Part shown: in pieces, positions 47,758 through 58,734 of the stretch
How the letters are laid out: each line of letters starts with the position of its first letter
How positions within the stretch are numbered: position 1 is the stretch's first letter
Assembly: GCA_037892935.1 (NCBI GenBank)
Contig: JAYXKI010000012.1
Coordinates: forward strand, 1,364,001-1,428,000
Direction: 5' to 3'
DNA: 64,000 bases
DNA from: Phlebopus portentosus
Lineage: Eukaryota > Basidiomycota > Agaricomycetes > Boletales > Boletinellaceae
Notes under the pieces: model-generated
The model's input: the letters and a program-made list of their open reading frames with translations, nothing else
What the model was told of the DNA's origin: nothing
Databases searched by the model: none
Program-made: the position numbers and the translations under genes

Positions 47758-49271
47758 AGCTGTCAGGCTTTGGGATAAATAATGGGCTAGCGCGTGATGC
47801 CACCGAGATGTTATCATAAAGCGTCCAGGAGGCTCTACAAGACACCTCGATTTGCCTTCCCTATTCTCCGGATGAAGTAGGAAGAATAGGCGCGATTCAC
47901 CTTTTGGGAATCGGTCAGCTGTTCACCTAAATAGCCAGGACAACATTCTTATTCCGCTAAAGCCTTTGATTGATTCTATTTAGTTCATGAGTTGCACGTA
48001 CCTAATAGTGGCTTTCGTTCGTTTTCTTGTGTGACTTTGTACATTCACCTATTCAATGAACAAATCATCGAATGACTCGACGGTCCCTCACGGTCGCTGT
48101 AGCGTTTCAAAACCATTCGGTGTACGATTTGAGGAGCGCCCTGAAGGCCGAGGACAAATGGCCGTAGACAAACAGTTAAAAAAAAGTGACGCATGTTCAC
48201 GCGCGAGACGGGAATGTTAATGCGTTGTGCTTGAGTGAGATAGAGTACAGTACGACCAGAAATGTTGCTTACCTTCGCTCGGTCTGCCGCTACGTGGTCG
48301 TAGAGAGTAAAGTGACAGTCTAGCGCTCTTTGTGAAAAAGAACGATATTCACATTCCACATTCTCCCACGCCATCCTAATAGCGATGATCATTTCGATTT
48401 GCCGTTGATCTGCAGTGATCACTACTCAAAACACAGGCATTATCTCGCATCTGTACTTTCAATGAGTCCTAGGTCATTTGAAATTTGAAGTTCGGTTATG
48501 TAAACAACGATAAGTGCGAGCGCTTGTCATTATGTGTGATAATAATATTTCTTACGAATCTACAAAATTTGAATTATATCGCCGATAGAGCACAACTTGG
48601 AATCAGCAAATGAAAGAAGTATGTAATTTACATAAAGAGTCGAGAATCACTAGCGGGTATATCCTTCAGTTCCATTCGCTACATTCCATAACTCATTCTC
48701 CTTTGACCGTTCCCCTGAGCTCGACAAGTAGTATGAGTGTAACGAGAACTGCAGATCCGGTTCCGCATTCTAGCTCATGTCTGAAACGAGTGGTTGGGGA
48801 GTCGGGACGAACATATAACGAACGCGCAGATTTCGACGGCACTCGTCTCAAGGGAACGAGGAACATGAACAAAAAGACGCAGGTCCAAATGCTACAATTA
48901 ACATTTCGGTCACTTGTTGAATGAGAAAAACCCCAACAGCATATAAGAAGCCCCCCGGGGCATCATCTCACAATCCGTCACTGAAGAATAGCCGCCCTCG
49001 TGCAAAGCTGCTCGCCCATGGTTAACGCAAATTGACTGCATTCATACACGAGACCCATTTCCAGCTTAAGATGCCCATCTACCTTCTTCCGTATAGCACA
49101 TCGACATGCATCTTGCAAAATGCAATCTCTTGATAGCGAATAGCATTGTCAGAGGGCGTCGTCCTAGCCTCAAGAGTAAAAACAACAGTTCGAACGAGTA
49201 AAAATATCAATATTAACATCCCCGCTTCGAAAAGGGAGGTGTTTGAGACCGTGGCCGACTATCATAAGTAA
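47758..49271. other. Intergenic region, ~1.5 kb
   Basis: The first ~600 bp are part of the 4.1-kb duplication (repeated at 59665-60290), including GATGCCACCGAGATGTT and CAATGAACAAATCATC segments. The rest, 48373-49271, is unique. One open frame of ~100 codons (48610-48924) shows no recognisable feature. Confidence 0.5.
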
Positions 49272-49292
49272 CGTGACCGCGTTTCGGCCACG
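49272..49292 (+). promoter_or_regulatory. Family promoter palindrome, copy F
   Basis: CGTGACCGCGTTTCGGCCACG, followed by CACTTTTCAGGG, 126 bp before the copy F ATG. The upstream GTGGC element is present (ACCGTGGCCGACTAT) but the TTGTTGGACAA part is not. Confidence 0.7.
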
Positions 49293-49418
49293 CACTTTTC
49301 AGGGCCTTGTTCAATCCTCCTAGCAATCAACCATACCCACTTCGACTTCGAGACGTGTCACCCAAAGCACCCTATTCTCATATCCCTACATTGATCCATC
49401 TGCTATCACCGAGTCAAC

Positions 49419-50362
49419 ATGGTCCTGACGAGACGGATGGCCAAGGAACGTGCGACAGGCAATACCAACGGCGGACCCAACACTTCTAGTACCGGTCCTG
49501 CGATCCAAGTCAGTAATACCGACCCTTCGATGTGCTCTGCTGCTGTCATCTATGGAGATGCGGTGGGAGCTAACGTTAACGGTTGTGCCTCTTCGCGCAG
49601 AGGAGGCACAAAGGCCAGCGGCGCTCCTAAACCACAAATGTCCAGAGAGAACAACACCATCGACGCTCGGACTCCGGCCGCAAGCCGCAGAGCAGGAGCA
49701 GCTAAGCGCAGTTCTAGACGCAGTTCTAGGCGCAAGCTAACCCGTGAGCAAGCATATCACTCGTTTAATTACGCTTCGTAAACCAACTGAAGTCGCATTT
49801 CAGCCTCAAAAACAGTCACCAAGCCGGGCGGCTTGAACCTAGTCACATCCGCTTACTCACCAGATGAGAGTACTAGTACGCTCTTCTCAGATGTTTGTTA
49901 CTTTAGGGAAAACCTGACCGCCTTTCATTTCCAGACTCGCCTCCAGGGAAAAAGAGGCGGAGGGATGAAGGTGACAGTAATAAAGAGAATGCTGCTGTCG
50001 CCAGTCGAGATACTCCGTCGAAACGACGCGATGAGATTTCGACTAAGTCAGCGAACAAAAACCTGCCGGAAACTGTCGAGGCCCCGTCCAGTCGGAGATC
50101 ATCGCGCCGAGCCTCCAGCAGCATGGAAACTTCTGACGACGTAGTATTTGCCTATGAGCTGCTGAAGCTCTCGGGGCGAGGCAGAAATCAATTTGACGTG
50201 TCTCCAAGCCCTGCGGCTGTCCTCTCACGCAGTCCCGAGAAGAAGAGCATATCTAACGGGATGACAGCGGTGGACAATGGAGTGGTTCGGAGACTGCTGG
50301 AGCTTTTCGATCTGAAGAAGGTTGAGGACAGGTCCGAGCAACCGGCGGTCGCGAACGCCTGA
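49419..50362 (+). CDS. MVxTRxMAK-family protein, copy F, 272 aa, three exons
   Basis: Exons 49419-49743, 49804-49869, 49935-50362, in phase. MVLTRRMAKERATGNT start. Exon 1 is longest among the small copies and ends in an Arg/Ser repeat (RRSSRRKL). Exon 2 is short (TVTKPGGLNLV). Exon 3 has SPPGKKRRRDEGDSNKEN (KEN motif), then Ser/Arg-rich sequence (SSRRSSRRASSS) in place of the RRIRRR motif. The helix VVFAYELLKLSGRG and a C-terminal helix VVRRLLELFDLKKVEDRSE follow. Diverged from the D/E/I/J group and outside the segmental duplication. Function unknown. Confidence 0.72.
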
Positions 50363-51804
50363 TCATACTGTATCTATATCCGGCTCTCTTTCCTAACAGG
50401 CCGAACCGCGTCCTCTATAAAGAGGAAGGTTAGATGCTGCCGGCTGACCTACTGACCAGTACGAAGTTTCAACGAGACACGTTTCCTCCCACCACCAGCA
50501 GAGAGTTACTTGTATATACCATGGATGTTTGCTCCCCTTCACAATTCTTACCTGGATTTGCACAATCTACTGTGAACTAATGTAGCATCCATTGGCTCGG
50601 CGTTCCGCCGGGATTGCTGAACTGTATCATATGCGTTGACTGTGCGATTAGCGTGGTGTCCTTCGGGACAAAGGCAAAGTCAAGTCTCATGCTCTGAAGT
50701 GAGAAGTACACTTCCGCGACTATGTCAGGTCATGAATTTGGAATAGGAACAAAAAGCGCTCACTTGTGGTGTTTCTTCATTGGACACTTGACGGACGTAA
50801 AAATCAAGAAGAGAGGCCCATTCTTGGAGGCAAATCCACGTCTCTCACGCCACCACTGGTATGGGTATGAATTGGCGATAATCGTCCTTTGATTTGCAGA
50901 TGATCCGCTCTAACCACCAAGTGTAAGGATGCTAGAAATTTCAGAACCAATTACAACAATTCTCGGGAGATTTTTGTCGTATATTTTCTCACGTCTTTCG
51001 ATTTAGGTGATACATGTAAGAATTATCACCGCGAAGGGCATTGGTAATTCAATCAATGTGCTCGCATCTATACATTTTCCTCGAACTATATGTCTTCTTC
51101 GACAGAGGTGGGACTGTAGTTATTACAATACTGCTACTGCGAACTCGAAGTCCTCAAGAGCCCAGGAAGTATATATTGGTTCTTTTGCGTGAATAATAAA
51201 TGACGCCCATCCCACTACAATTCTATAACTAAGGCAATAGGTCTTGTATCAAGGAGATCCAGCCTATGCATCACTTGTCACTCGGAGCAGAGTAGCCCTG
51301 AGATGGGACGGGGAGAGACAAAGCAGTCTGTCTCGCTTCGACATTGTCAAATGCCACCGTGTGCAGTTTGAAAGCACGCAGAGGAACTTTCGTTGAGCTT
51401 TGACGGTCATGTCTAAGCGGTAATCTTACAAAACTGGAAGATCTAAGAGACGGTTCCGTTTGACATCAAAGTCCATAAAGCTGGACTTGATGGAAATTAT
51501 CACTGGCACGCTTTGACCTGACGGCCGAAGCACTGCACTTGGCATTGCACGATGGGCCAAAATTCGTTAGATACACTCTAAATATTAATGTAACGACATG
51601 CAGCGAGTTCTTTCTTCCAGCATCTCTGGATTGGGGATACTTGTATGCCGGTGAGAGGAAGACTGAAGAATTGGGACAAAGAAATCTAGAAAGAACGATC
51701 ACGTGCTTCACGTTTTCAACAAAGATAACGCGTTGTTGAAACAAAGAAGCGGAGTTTGAATTTGGCTTGGATGCTTTGACCGTGGCTTGTTGTCGGTCAA
51801 AGAA
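50363..51804. other. Intergenic region, ~1.4 kb
   Basis: No gene supported. Several frames of 60-150 codons on either strand show no domain or splice context. The right end carries GACCGTGGCTTGTTGTCGGTCAAAG of the copy G promoter. Confidence 0.5.
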
Positions 51805-51826
51805 CGTGACTGTGCTTAGAGTCACG
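51805..51826 (+). promoter_or_regulatory. Family promoter palindrome, copy G
   Basis: CGTGACTGTG..GAGTCACG, a perfect CGTGACT/AGTCACG inverted repeat here, followed by TTCAAATAAAGG, 147 bp before the copy G ATG. Confidence 0.72.
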
Positions 51827-51973
51827 TTCAAATAAAGGCCGCGTTTTGCTGCAAGCTTGTAGTATTTAACCATTATCAATCCCTCCCTCGAGACTCTCGA
51901 CCCAACGATTCCCAAAGCCCTGCCTTTACTTCTCTTCCGTCAATCTGTATCCATCGTCACTCAGCGGTTCGAA

Positions 51974-53571
51974 ATGGTTGTTACACGCTCGATGGCGAAG
52001 AAAGACAACGCCAAAAATGGTGGCTTCAATAAATTCGCATCGTCCCGGGTACATTACAAAGCCCACAGTACGGACGCTGTCGTCCCTAGAGACGTGGCGA
52101 GAGGAGCTGTTGATAACCGCGCCTCTGCACGCAGCAAAGTCGCGAAGAGCAATAGTGCTCTTCGTCCTACCATCCCCAAAGAGGACAAGTCCGCAAGGAC
52201 TCGTTCTCGCTCAGATATCCCTCCACGGAACTCTTCGTGTAAAAATGATCGGAAGTCAACTCGTGAGCAATCATTTCTCTCACCTAACTACCGCAGTTCT
52301 AATGTTCAATGGCCGATCACAGGCACGAAAAAGCCGTCACGCTCCACCCAAGCCACAATAAAGAAGCGTGGCTTGAAGTCCAAGAAAGACTCGGATAATT
52401 CTATAGGTGGGTACCTTTACGTTTCGCCCATTTAAGAATTCTTACCATGCTCCGCTTCGACACATTAGCATCAACTACGTCGCCAACGGTAGTTGGCTCT
52501 GGCGAGGACGAATATAAAAAGGAAGATAATACTCGCCATCCATCAACCCGAGGCGTGAAAAGAAAGAGTGATGATGAAGAGAATGCCCCTAAATTTGAAC
52601 GCGGTCCCCGGGTGAACACGAGGCGCATTCGCCGAAGACTGGAGACGCAACCAGACGAAAAAGAGGCCCGAAATGGACGAGTTGGAGTAATTCAAAAGAA
52701 CGAAATTGATGACGGCCGCCCTACCGAGGGTCCAAGACGTTTTCCACGTCTAGCGGCCAAATCATCACTTTCGATACCCCAACAGGGCCGAAGAAGGTCA
52801 AAACGCTCTCGAAAGACGCAATGTCCTGAACACCCTCTGGCGGGCGGGAGATCAGTGTCGAGGAAGCGAAAGCGCGATGATGAACAAGCCGATGCCGTGA
52901 TCGAAGCACCTGGCCCTTCGCGCCACGTGCGAAGACGTGCTTTGGAAGGATCTGACCATGAAGGTGAACGTGAAGGCAAGAGCCCACCTGCTTCCGGAAT
53001 CTCGACGGAGTCGCCGCAAGAGACCCTGGTCAACGACAAGTCAAACTCACCAATTACTTGCGGACCAGGAAGTGACGAAGAATCTTCCTTGCTGTCTTCT
53101 CTTCCTTTAAACGGGGATCTGGTCAGCGAACGGTCAAGTCCGAGGGGACACTTCCATGGACGTCACATGTCTATTGAGAGCGTCCCATCAGCGATTTGGT
53201 CGGAAGGAGTCAAGAACGAACCACGAAGTCCATCCATCGAGTCTCTTATGACTCCTCCGCCGTACATAAAGGAGGAAGAGGAGGAAATCGTCCTTATCAA
53301 CCAAGATCTGGACATGATGATTCCTCTCGCTTCTCGGGATGCTGAAGAAGACGGAGCGGGGGCGGTACTCACGCACCTGCTACAGCTCGAAGACGAAGAA
53401 CCTGGTGATGAGCAGTTGATAGAAGCCGACGAGGACACTCACGACCACGCAGTCATGAATCGTTATCGGAGTCTGGCTCCTGAGCCGGATCAAGGCCTCA
53501 TAAACGCTATCCGATCGGGCGAAATCTCGGGTCTTGCTTCACCTCCACCTTCAATGCACGAAGCGAGCTAA
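51974..53571 (+). CDS. MVxTRxMAK-family protein, long copy G, 491 aa, three exons
   Basis: Exons 51974-52262, 52323-52406, 52469-53571, in phase. MVVTRSMAKKDNAKNG start. Exon 2 has KKPSRSTQATIKKRGLKSKK. Exon 3 begins STTSPTVVGS and has STRGVKRKSDDEENAP (the KEN position reads EEN), then TRRIRRRLET. About 200 residues absent from the other copies follow. They contain further basic clusters (RRRSKRSRK, SRKRKRDDEQ, RHVRRRALE), SP-rich sequence and an acidic stretch (KEEEEEIVLINQDLDMM). The family helix then appears as AGAVLTHLLQLEDEEP, and the end is IRSGEISGLASPPPSMHEAS. It could be the ancestral long form from which the short copies derive, or a secondary expansion. Likely nuclear. No catalytic domain. 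Confidence 0.75.
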
Positions 53572-54866
53572 GCGTGACGCGTTCATTACTCGCAATGACG
53601 AGCCCCACTGTCGGTCCAACGATCGGTCCCGATTCTGCTCAACGATGGTGACTCGCCTGGTCCTGATACGGTTGCGTCCTCTCTCTGTCTCAGAAACCAA
53701 GGCTTTCTTCTTCAGCGTCTTGTACATACATATTTCGAATGTTGGATTTTACTCTCGGCCTCGCTTGTACTTCTCTTTTTCCTTGTTCCGTCTGCGTTTC
53801 TCTTGTGCAGCATCAATGTATATACGAACGGCCGACTTCAGTCGTTCTTTGGCTCTGTGATCCTCCGAGATTGCTGTAGCACCCGCTGTAGCACCTCATA
53901 AACCTGAAGGGATGTGATAGCGCCTCAGCGTCGTAACGAAAGGTTTTGGATCAAAGCCAAACGTAACTGTCGGATAAGATCGTGTAAGAACTCGACATTT
54001 AAGCGCCCCTCGCAAGTCGAGAGTTCCAACGTTTTATCGCCCTGAAACAGACCGACATAGGCATCTAGGATGATCGGTATAAGCCATTTGACTTTGGTGT
54101 AGATGGTGTCCCGAGATGAGCATTGTAGCCAGACAGCCAGACAGTAGACTGCGCCTTTGACCGAACGTTGCCTTGGATTTTCATAATTTCTCGCGCCTCT
54201 GATGAGGGTAACGTGACCTTTTTTGTTTCGAACTCCGATCGATGCGACATCTGCCAGTGATACACGATTCCCTCACCAAAGTAATGGTATATCATCTCAG
54301 ACGAATGGACATCAAAGAGATACTGGAAAACAATTGAGCTCGTCAAATTCTAGCTTCTCAGTTTTCTGCAATATCCTCAAATTGTTGAAGTCTGAGCCGC
54401 TTGCATTTCAATGCGCGAATATTAATTGCCTTCAAATCCACTGCATCTGACGTAGTACTAGTCTCTTACCGTGTCCGGCTGAGGATATTGTATATTCCTA
54501 CATAGGTCGTCATGGAAGATGTCTGCTTCAGCTCACATTATATGCCTTGGATTGCTGATTTGGTCAAGAGCACGATCCTCAGAATGATCCTACCAAGGAA
54601 GTGCTGCATACAAACCTCCAGTGTCATAATAAATGCCAAAAGGTTCTCCTGGACCATTGAGTGTGCCATGTTGTGTGTTTTCTAAATGTCCAAAAGAGAG
54701 ATTTCTAAACTCGGAACTATTTACTTCTAATTAAATGTATTATCATTCTCTCGAAAGACTCAACTTAAATGTTGAACATAGAAAATACTAATTCTCATCT
54801 TTTGATGGAATTGTCAGCATGCCAATATAACCAGACTTGAAGCATGACCTGGTACTGAACAAGAAA
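53572..54866. other. Intergenic region, ~1.3 kb
   Basis: No gene supported. From about 54,600 onward CpG becomes rare, which continues through pseudogene H exon 1. Confidence 0.5.
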
Positions 54867-54888
54867 CATGACCTCATACCAAGCCACG
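54867..54888 (+). promoter_or_regulatory. Degenerate family promoter palindrome, copy H
   Basis: CATGACCTCATACCAAGCCACG followed by CATATTTAAGG matches the module of the other copies with CG changed to CA in the left arm and other substitutions. It lies ~125 bp before the expected start. Confidence 0.6.
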
Positions 54889-54991
54889 CATATTTAAGGC
54901 CATACATTCATCCCCACCTCCTGACAGTCAGTTACAACCACCTCCCACTTGTATTCCAATTACCTCGGCTTTGTCCTAATTCATTTCCAGC

Positions 54992-56155
54992 TTGTATGTT
55001 TTATCACCACAGACATGGGACTCTTATGCACACCATGGCAAAGTCACTATGAACAATGGTGGCTCTGAAGTGTCTGAAACCATCACTACAAAAGTACACA
55101 CTATTGCAAAGTATAAGGACACCACAGTCAATGTAGATGCAGAAGGAGATGTCAGCAGAAATAGAGTCCCTGCTAACAACAAAGACTCAGAAACCAGCAA
55201 AGTCTGCCAACTGACAATCTACAAAGAGTTCGAGTCGATCTGCATTTGCTCACATCCTACTGTTCCAAAAGCAGAAACTACTGGAGGCCAGCATGGTGAG
55301 AATGCAACTCGTGAGTGATCATATCTGAAACCTAGTCCACCTTTATGCTGAATGGGATCCCTCCCAGGTGTAGGGTTCTGCACGTATCATATATAATACA
55401 CACATATATTTTCAGCTTCATATGCCATATAGTCATATAAAATATATGTGTATATGGCATATACAGGACTATACTGACTAATATGATATTTTGACCATCA
55501 CATCTCTTGTTCGGGCCTCAAAATACTTACATGACATTCCTTGACTTAAGACAACTAATATAAGTATTGATAAACTTACAAGAGCAAGCAGTGAGGGGGG
55601 AAATTGTGGGAACCATGACTGAAATTCCCATGCCTCAGTATGCAGCAACTAACCATTGATACCATGTCAAGCCTGGTAATCAGGCCTTGAGACTGAGATC
55701 CAACACTAAAGCTTTGGTGAGTAGTCGCTCATTTTGGTAGAAGCAGAGCAGAGTTGACTTTTATTGAAAATCCGAGTTTTCTTACTGGTTTCAGACATTG
55801 AAAATATAAAATTTCCAAAACACATATACGCATATGAGTGTATAAATAAGCACATATATTTGACTATTTGACTGCTCAAGCTGATATGTATACGGACGTA
55901 TAGCGTATACACCATATCATATATGCTATATACAATATGATACGGAACCCTACCCAGGTGCGATCAAACCACGTCGTGCTGTGAGGGCCACAGTAAGGAA
56001 AGGCGGTGCAAGCCATAGAACATCGACTCCAGATGATTCTGGAAGTAAGTGTTCAAGTCCAATGCCCGTCCCACTCGCTGATGAAGTCGTGGCCCTAATC
56101 ACAGAGCCATCGTTGGACAACGGCAAATCAAGTTCGCAGGTCCACAACATGAGTC
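54992..56155 (+). pseudogene. MVxTRxMAK-family copy H: decayed, hAT-invaded and truncated
   Basis: The exon 1 equivalent (about 55014-55306, ending GCAACTC/GTGAGT) keeps an open frame, but the start region is disrupted: ATGGGACTC..ACCATGGCAAAG replaces the canonical ATG..ATGGCCAAG with an indel. It has almost no CpG. Exon 2 (55958-56044: AIKPRRAVRATVRKGGASHR) is intact in phase and normal in CpG. A hAT-like element sits in the intron between them. After 56044 a short coding-like tail (VPLADEVVALITEP..) runs to about 56145, where the sequence switches abruptly to the Lsh fragment. The normal exon 3 with KEN motif is missing. Confidence 0.7.
55363..55960 (-). mobile_element. Non-autonomous hAT-like element (MITE), copy 2
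   Basis: Element 55371-55952 (582 bp) with terminal inverted repeats TAGGGTTC..GAACCCTA and a perfect 8-bp target duplication CCCAGGTG (55363-55370, 55953-55960). The inverted repeats continue imperfectly (GTATCATAT). The interior, reverse-complemented, aligns by eye with 6497-7142 (shared TATTAGTTGTCTT, GGTCAAAATA, TTAGTCAGT, ACTACTCACC segments). No transposase frame. The target site is the 3' splice junction of intron 1 of pseudogene H. Confidence 0.88.
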
Positions 56156-56497
56156 ATGAAGAACGCTAGGGACAAAAACAGCCTTGCTGAGGTTGCAGCA
56201 TCACTACTCAAACTCGAAGGAGAGAAGATCGACATCGTGCTTGACCGGGAGGCGGGCAAGACCGAAGTCCTCAGCAATAAAGACCTCGATGTGCTACTCG
56301 ATTGTCGCCCGAAAGTGTTCACAGATAGGACCAAAGGCTGGACTTCTGCGGATGCAGATACTAAGGTCCAGAGAGTGCCTTTGGAAGATAAAGAAGATCA
56401 TGCTAAGATGAAGCCGAAAGCAGCATTCGCGGTATTTGAAGCTGCTATGAATGACGGTAATGATGCGCTTGCAAATATGCTGGGTGAGGATGTCTGA
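56150..56497 (+). pseudogene. Fragment of Lsh-type helicase C-terminus (duplicated last exon)
   Basis: Encodes [20 protein letters not shown].. to ALANMLGED, matching residues near the end of the helicase gene at about 44233-44575 with scattered replacements (for example DRRPEV to DCRPKV). It lacks all helicase motifs and the upstream exons. It is followed by the same intergenic sequence as the parent, so it was carried along with family copies I and J in the 4.1-kb duplication. The frame ends early (GEDV) relative to the parent. Confidence 0.9.
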
Positions 56498-57151
56498 GCA
56501 GGGGAGCAAACGAAGTATTCGAGCACACAGCTAGTTGATTCGTGAACTAAAGAAATACATGCTAGAGGCTTTCTATGTTTTAGGTAGTAAAGGCGCGAGA
56601 CATGCATATGAATTAGAATATTAACTGCGGCGGCCCAGAAAATGAGTTCCTTTTCTGTGCCACCATCATCTCTCTTACTGCGATTCTTGCTCTGTGAGCT
56701 ATTAGTTTGCTTTGACACGTTTTCCTGGTTGGTAGAGAAGGATGGCGTGCTGTTATGTATTTGTAAATTGATTCAAATTATTTTTGTACGTAGACATTCC
56801 ATAGAATTAGCAAATAATAATGCATGGACTCTGGGACTTGTCGATCTCTAGGAATCCAATTCCATGAAAGTGAATACGCCCGAAATCGAGCTCGAAGAAT
56901 TGCAGGATGAGAAGTCTTAACGGCTTTGGCTCGCTCGCGTCTCCCACAATTTGACCAAATATCGTTCACTAGAGCCTATGTTAGTGACTATCATTTCAAC
57001 GTGTCTGGTCTGATATCTGGGAATTTGGGTAGCGATGTCGGTCGCTCGAGCAGTGTTAGTTTTCAAGAGTAAAGGCATTCTAAGTAACAATTCAATTCGC
57101 TTTGCTGAGCAGCCATTGAATACTGGAGCGTGGCTCCTTGTCGAGCAATAA

Positions 57152-57175
57152 CGTGACCACATTTTTGATCACACG
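57152..57175 (+). promoter_or_regulatory. Family promoter palindrome, copy I
   Basis: GTGGCTCCTTGTCGAGCAATAA, then CGTGACCACA..GATCACACG, then CTTTTAAATAAAG, 95 bp before the copy I ATG. Duplicate of the copy D promoter. Confidence 0.7.
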
Positions 57176-57270
57176 CTTTTAAATAAAGACCATCCCAATC
57201 CACAACCCTGTATATCAAGGCTCACTGCTTCCTCTTCATCCATCCATACCTTAACTCTCTTCGAGTCAAC

Positions 57271-58217
57271 ATGGTCCTCACCAGGAGTATGGCGAAGCAG
57301 AGTGCCATTAAGGGCGACAATGGCTCTAACAACTCCCCCGCTGATACTACCGATGCCTCAGTGAATACCGCATCCTGTAGAGACGCGGAGAGAGCCGTCG
57401 CGAACGATCGCAGCCTTATCCACATCAAGGTCTCGAAGGGTCACGACGCTCCCAAACCGCAAACCTCTAAAGGGCGCAGCTCCAGTGATGCTCATCCCTC
57501 TGCTGTTGTCCCAAAGACAACTGGGGCTCGTGGTGGTAGAAAGGCAAGCCGTGAGTATTCATATGAATCACATACCCTCTTTTCATACTGATGAAAGCTG
57601 AATCTCAGCCTCGCAAAAGCCACGACCCACGAAGAAGGCCGCGGATAAGACAGGTGGCTTGAAGCCAGTATCTGCCACTGACTCGAACATTAAAGACATC
57701 AGTATGTCTTTTGCTGACTCGTTGCATTACTGAAGGTCTAATTCATGGATTAGCGGATCAACCTTCGGACATCCCTCCATTCAACCAAAGGACGAAGAGA
57801 CCAAGGGAGGACGAAGGCAACAAAGAAAATGAGGCCATTTCCGAACAAGAGCTATTCCTCTCGAATGCACGACGCATTCGGCAAAGAATGACCAAGGCAC
57901 CTATCGACGAGAACTCCGCAAAAGCGGCTGATGAATCGTCAAACACCGGCTCTCCGTGCATTGCTGATAATGCTGCCAAATCCTCCGATGAGGCAATCGC
58001 TATCTCGGCATTGCTCCAACTTTCGCCCGCAGAGAAGAGGATGGACACATTGGGAAGCTCGGCGCCGATATCGTTGGTGAATGATCGTTCTGCTTTGACT
58101 AGTCAGCGTACATCCTCGCCTAGTAAGCAAGAGACGATCTGGATCTTTAAGGGGATGAAGTTTAAGGGAATGAAACCCCCCGAGATCAAGTTATTTATGA
58201 CGCTACTTGAGCTTTAG
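57271..58217 (+). CDS. MVxTRxMAK-family protein, copy I, 278 aa, three exons
   Basis: Exons 57271-57550, 57609-57701, 57754-58217, in phase. Nearly identical to copy D through exons 1 and 2. Exon 3 has TDQPSDIPPFNQRTKRPRED, EGNKENE (KEN motif), ARRIRQRMTK and EAIAISALLQLSPAEK. The C-terminus stops seven residues earlier than in D because a TAG follows LLEL. Most differences from D fall in exon 3 and change amino acids, which may reflect relaxed or diversifying selection; this is an impression, not a calculation. Confidence 0.75.
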
Positions 58218-58588
58218 AAAACGGACCTTTGTAAATAAACGCTCTTTCAAACCTCTGATCTACAATATCCTGCTAACACTCATCCACTGAGCTCTTCGGC
58301 CTGTTCCGCTCGTACACAATAAGCATGTATACGTCTTTTGGTTTCGTTATTCCTTATAGCTTGGCCTTGTACGGTTTCCGTTCAGTAAACGAGATGTAGT
58401 TTGGCTCAGTGGTCCTTCGAGATCGTTGTAGCACATCATATTTGTCGAATGTGGGAATAGCGTAGCATTCGGCAGGGAGGGGAGAGACATACCCTCCTTG
58501 TGTTTCGATGGCAGAGTTTACCGTGCATGTGAAATAAGGTAAGGTTGAATTGTTCGGATTTCCGAGCGTGGCTGCTTTTTGGAGGTAA
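58218..58588. other. Intergenic region between copies I and J
   Basis: Duplicate of 46325-46684 with small indels; the right end holds GAGCGTGGCTGCTTTTTGGAG of the J promoter. Confidence 0.5.
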
Positions 58589-58609
58589 CGTGATCGCGTT
58601 TTGGTCACG
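58589..58609 (+). promoter_or_regulatory. Family promoter palindrome, copy J
   Basis: CGTGATCGCGTTTTGGTCACG followed by CACTAATTAAG, 125 bp before the copy J ATG. The palindrome is identical to that of copy E. Confidence 0.75.
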
Positions 58610-58734
58610 CACTAATTAAGACTTCGTTCAATCCACAAACTCCCAACAATTAACCACATCCACCACGACATAAATCTCGCCACCAGGCGATCTCACTTCC
58701 CGTATTTCCATCCTCTTATTATCATCCAGTCGAC

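Larger units (their letters stand above)
44233..48372. repeat. Segmental duplication, left copy (~4.1 kb)
   Basis: Corresponds in order and orientation to 56155-60290. It contains the last part of the Lsh gene, family copies D and E with their promoters, and ~600 bp of sequence downstream of E. Boundaries estimated by eye: the match starts near CACGAAGAACGCTAGGG and ends near CCACATTCTCCCAC. Identity is very high around copy D and lower around copy E. Confidence 0.88.

Noticed and set aside
48610..48924. 104-codon plus-strand frame downstream of copy E.
   Set aside because: No similarity to the family exons or any domain I know, and no promoter module; kept as unannotated intergenic DNA.
51466..51915. 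149-codon minus-strand frame between copies F and G.
   Set aside because: Overlaps the conserved family promoter of copy G, has no recognisable domain and no splice context.
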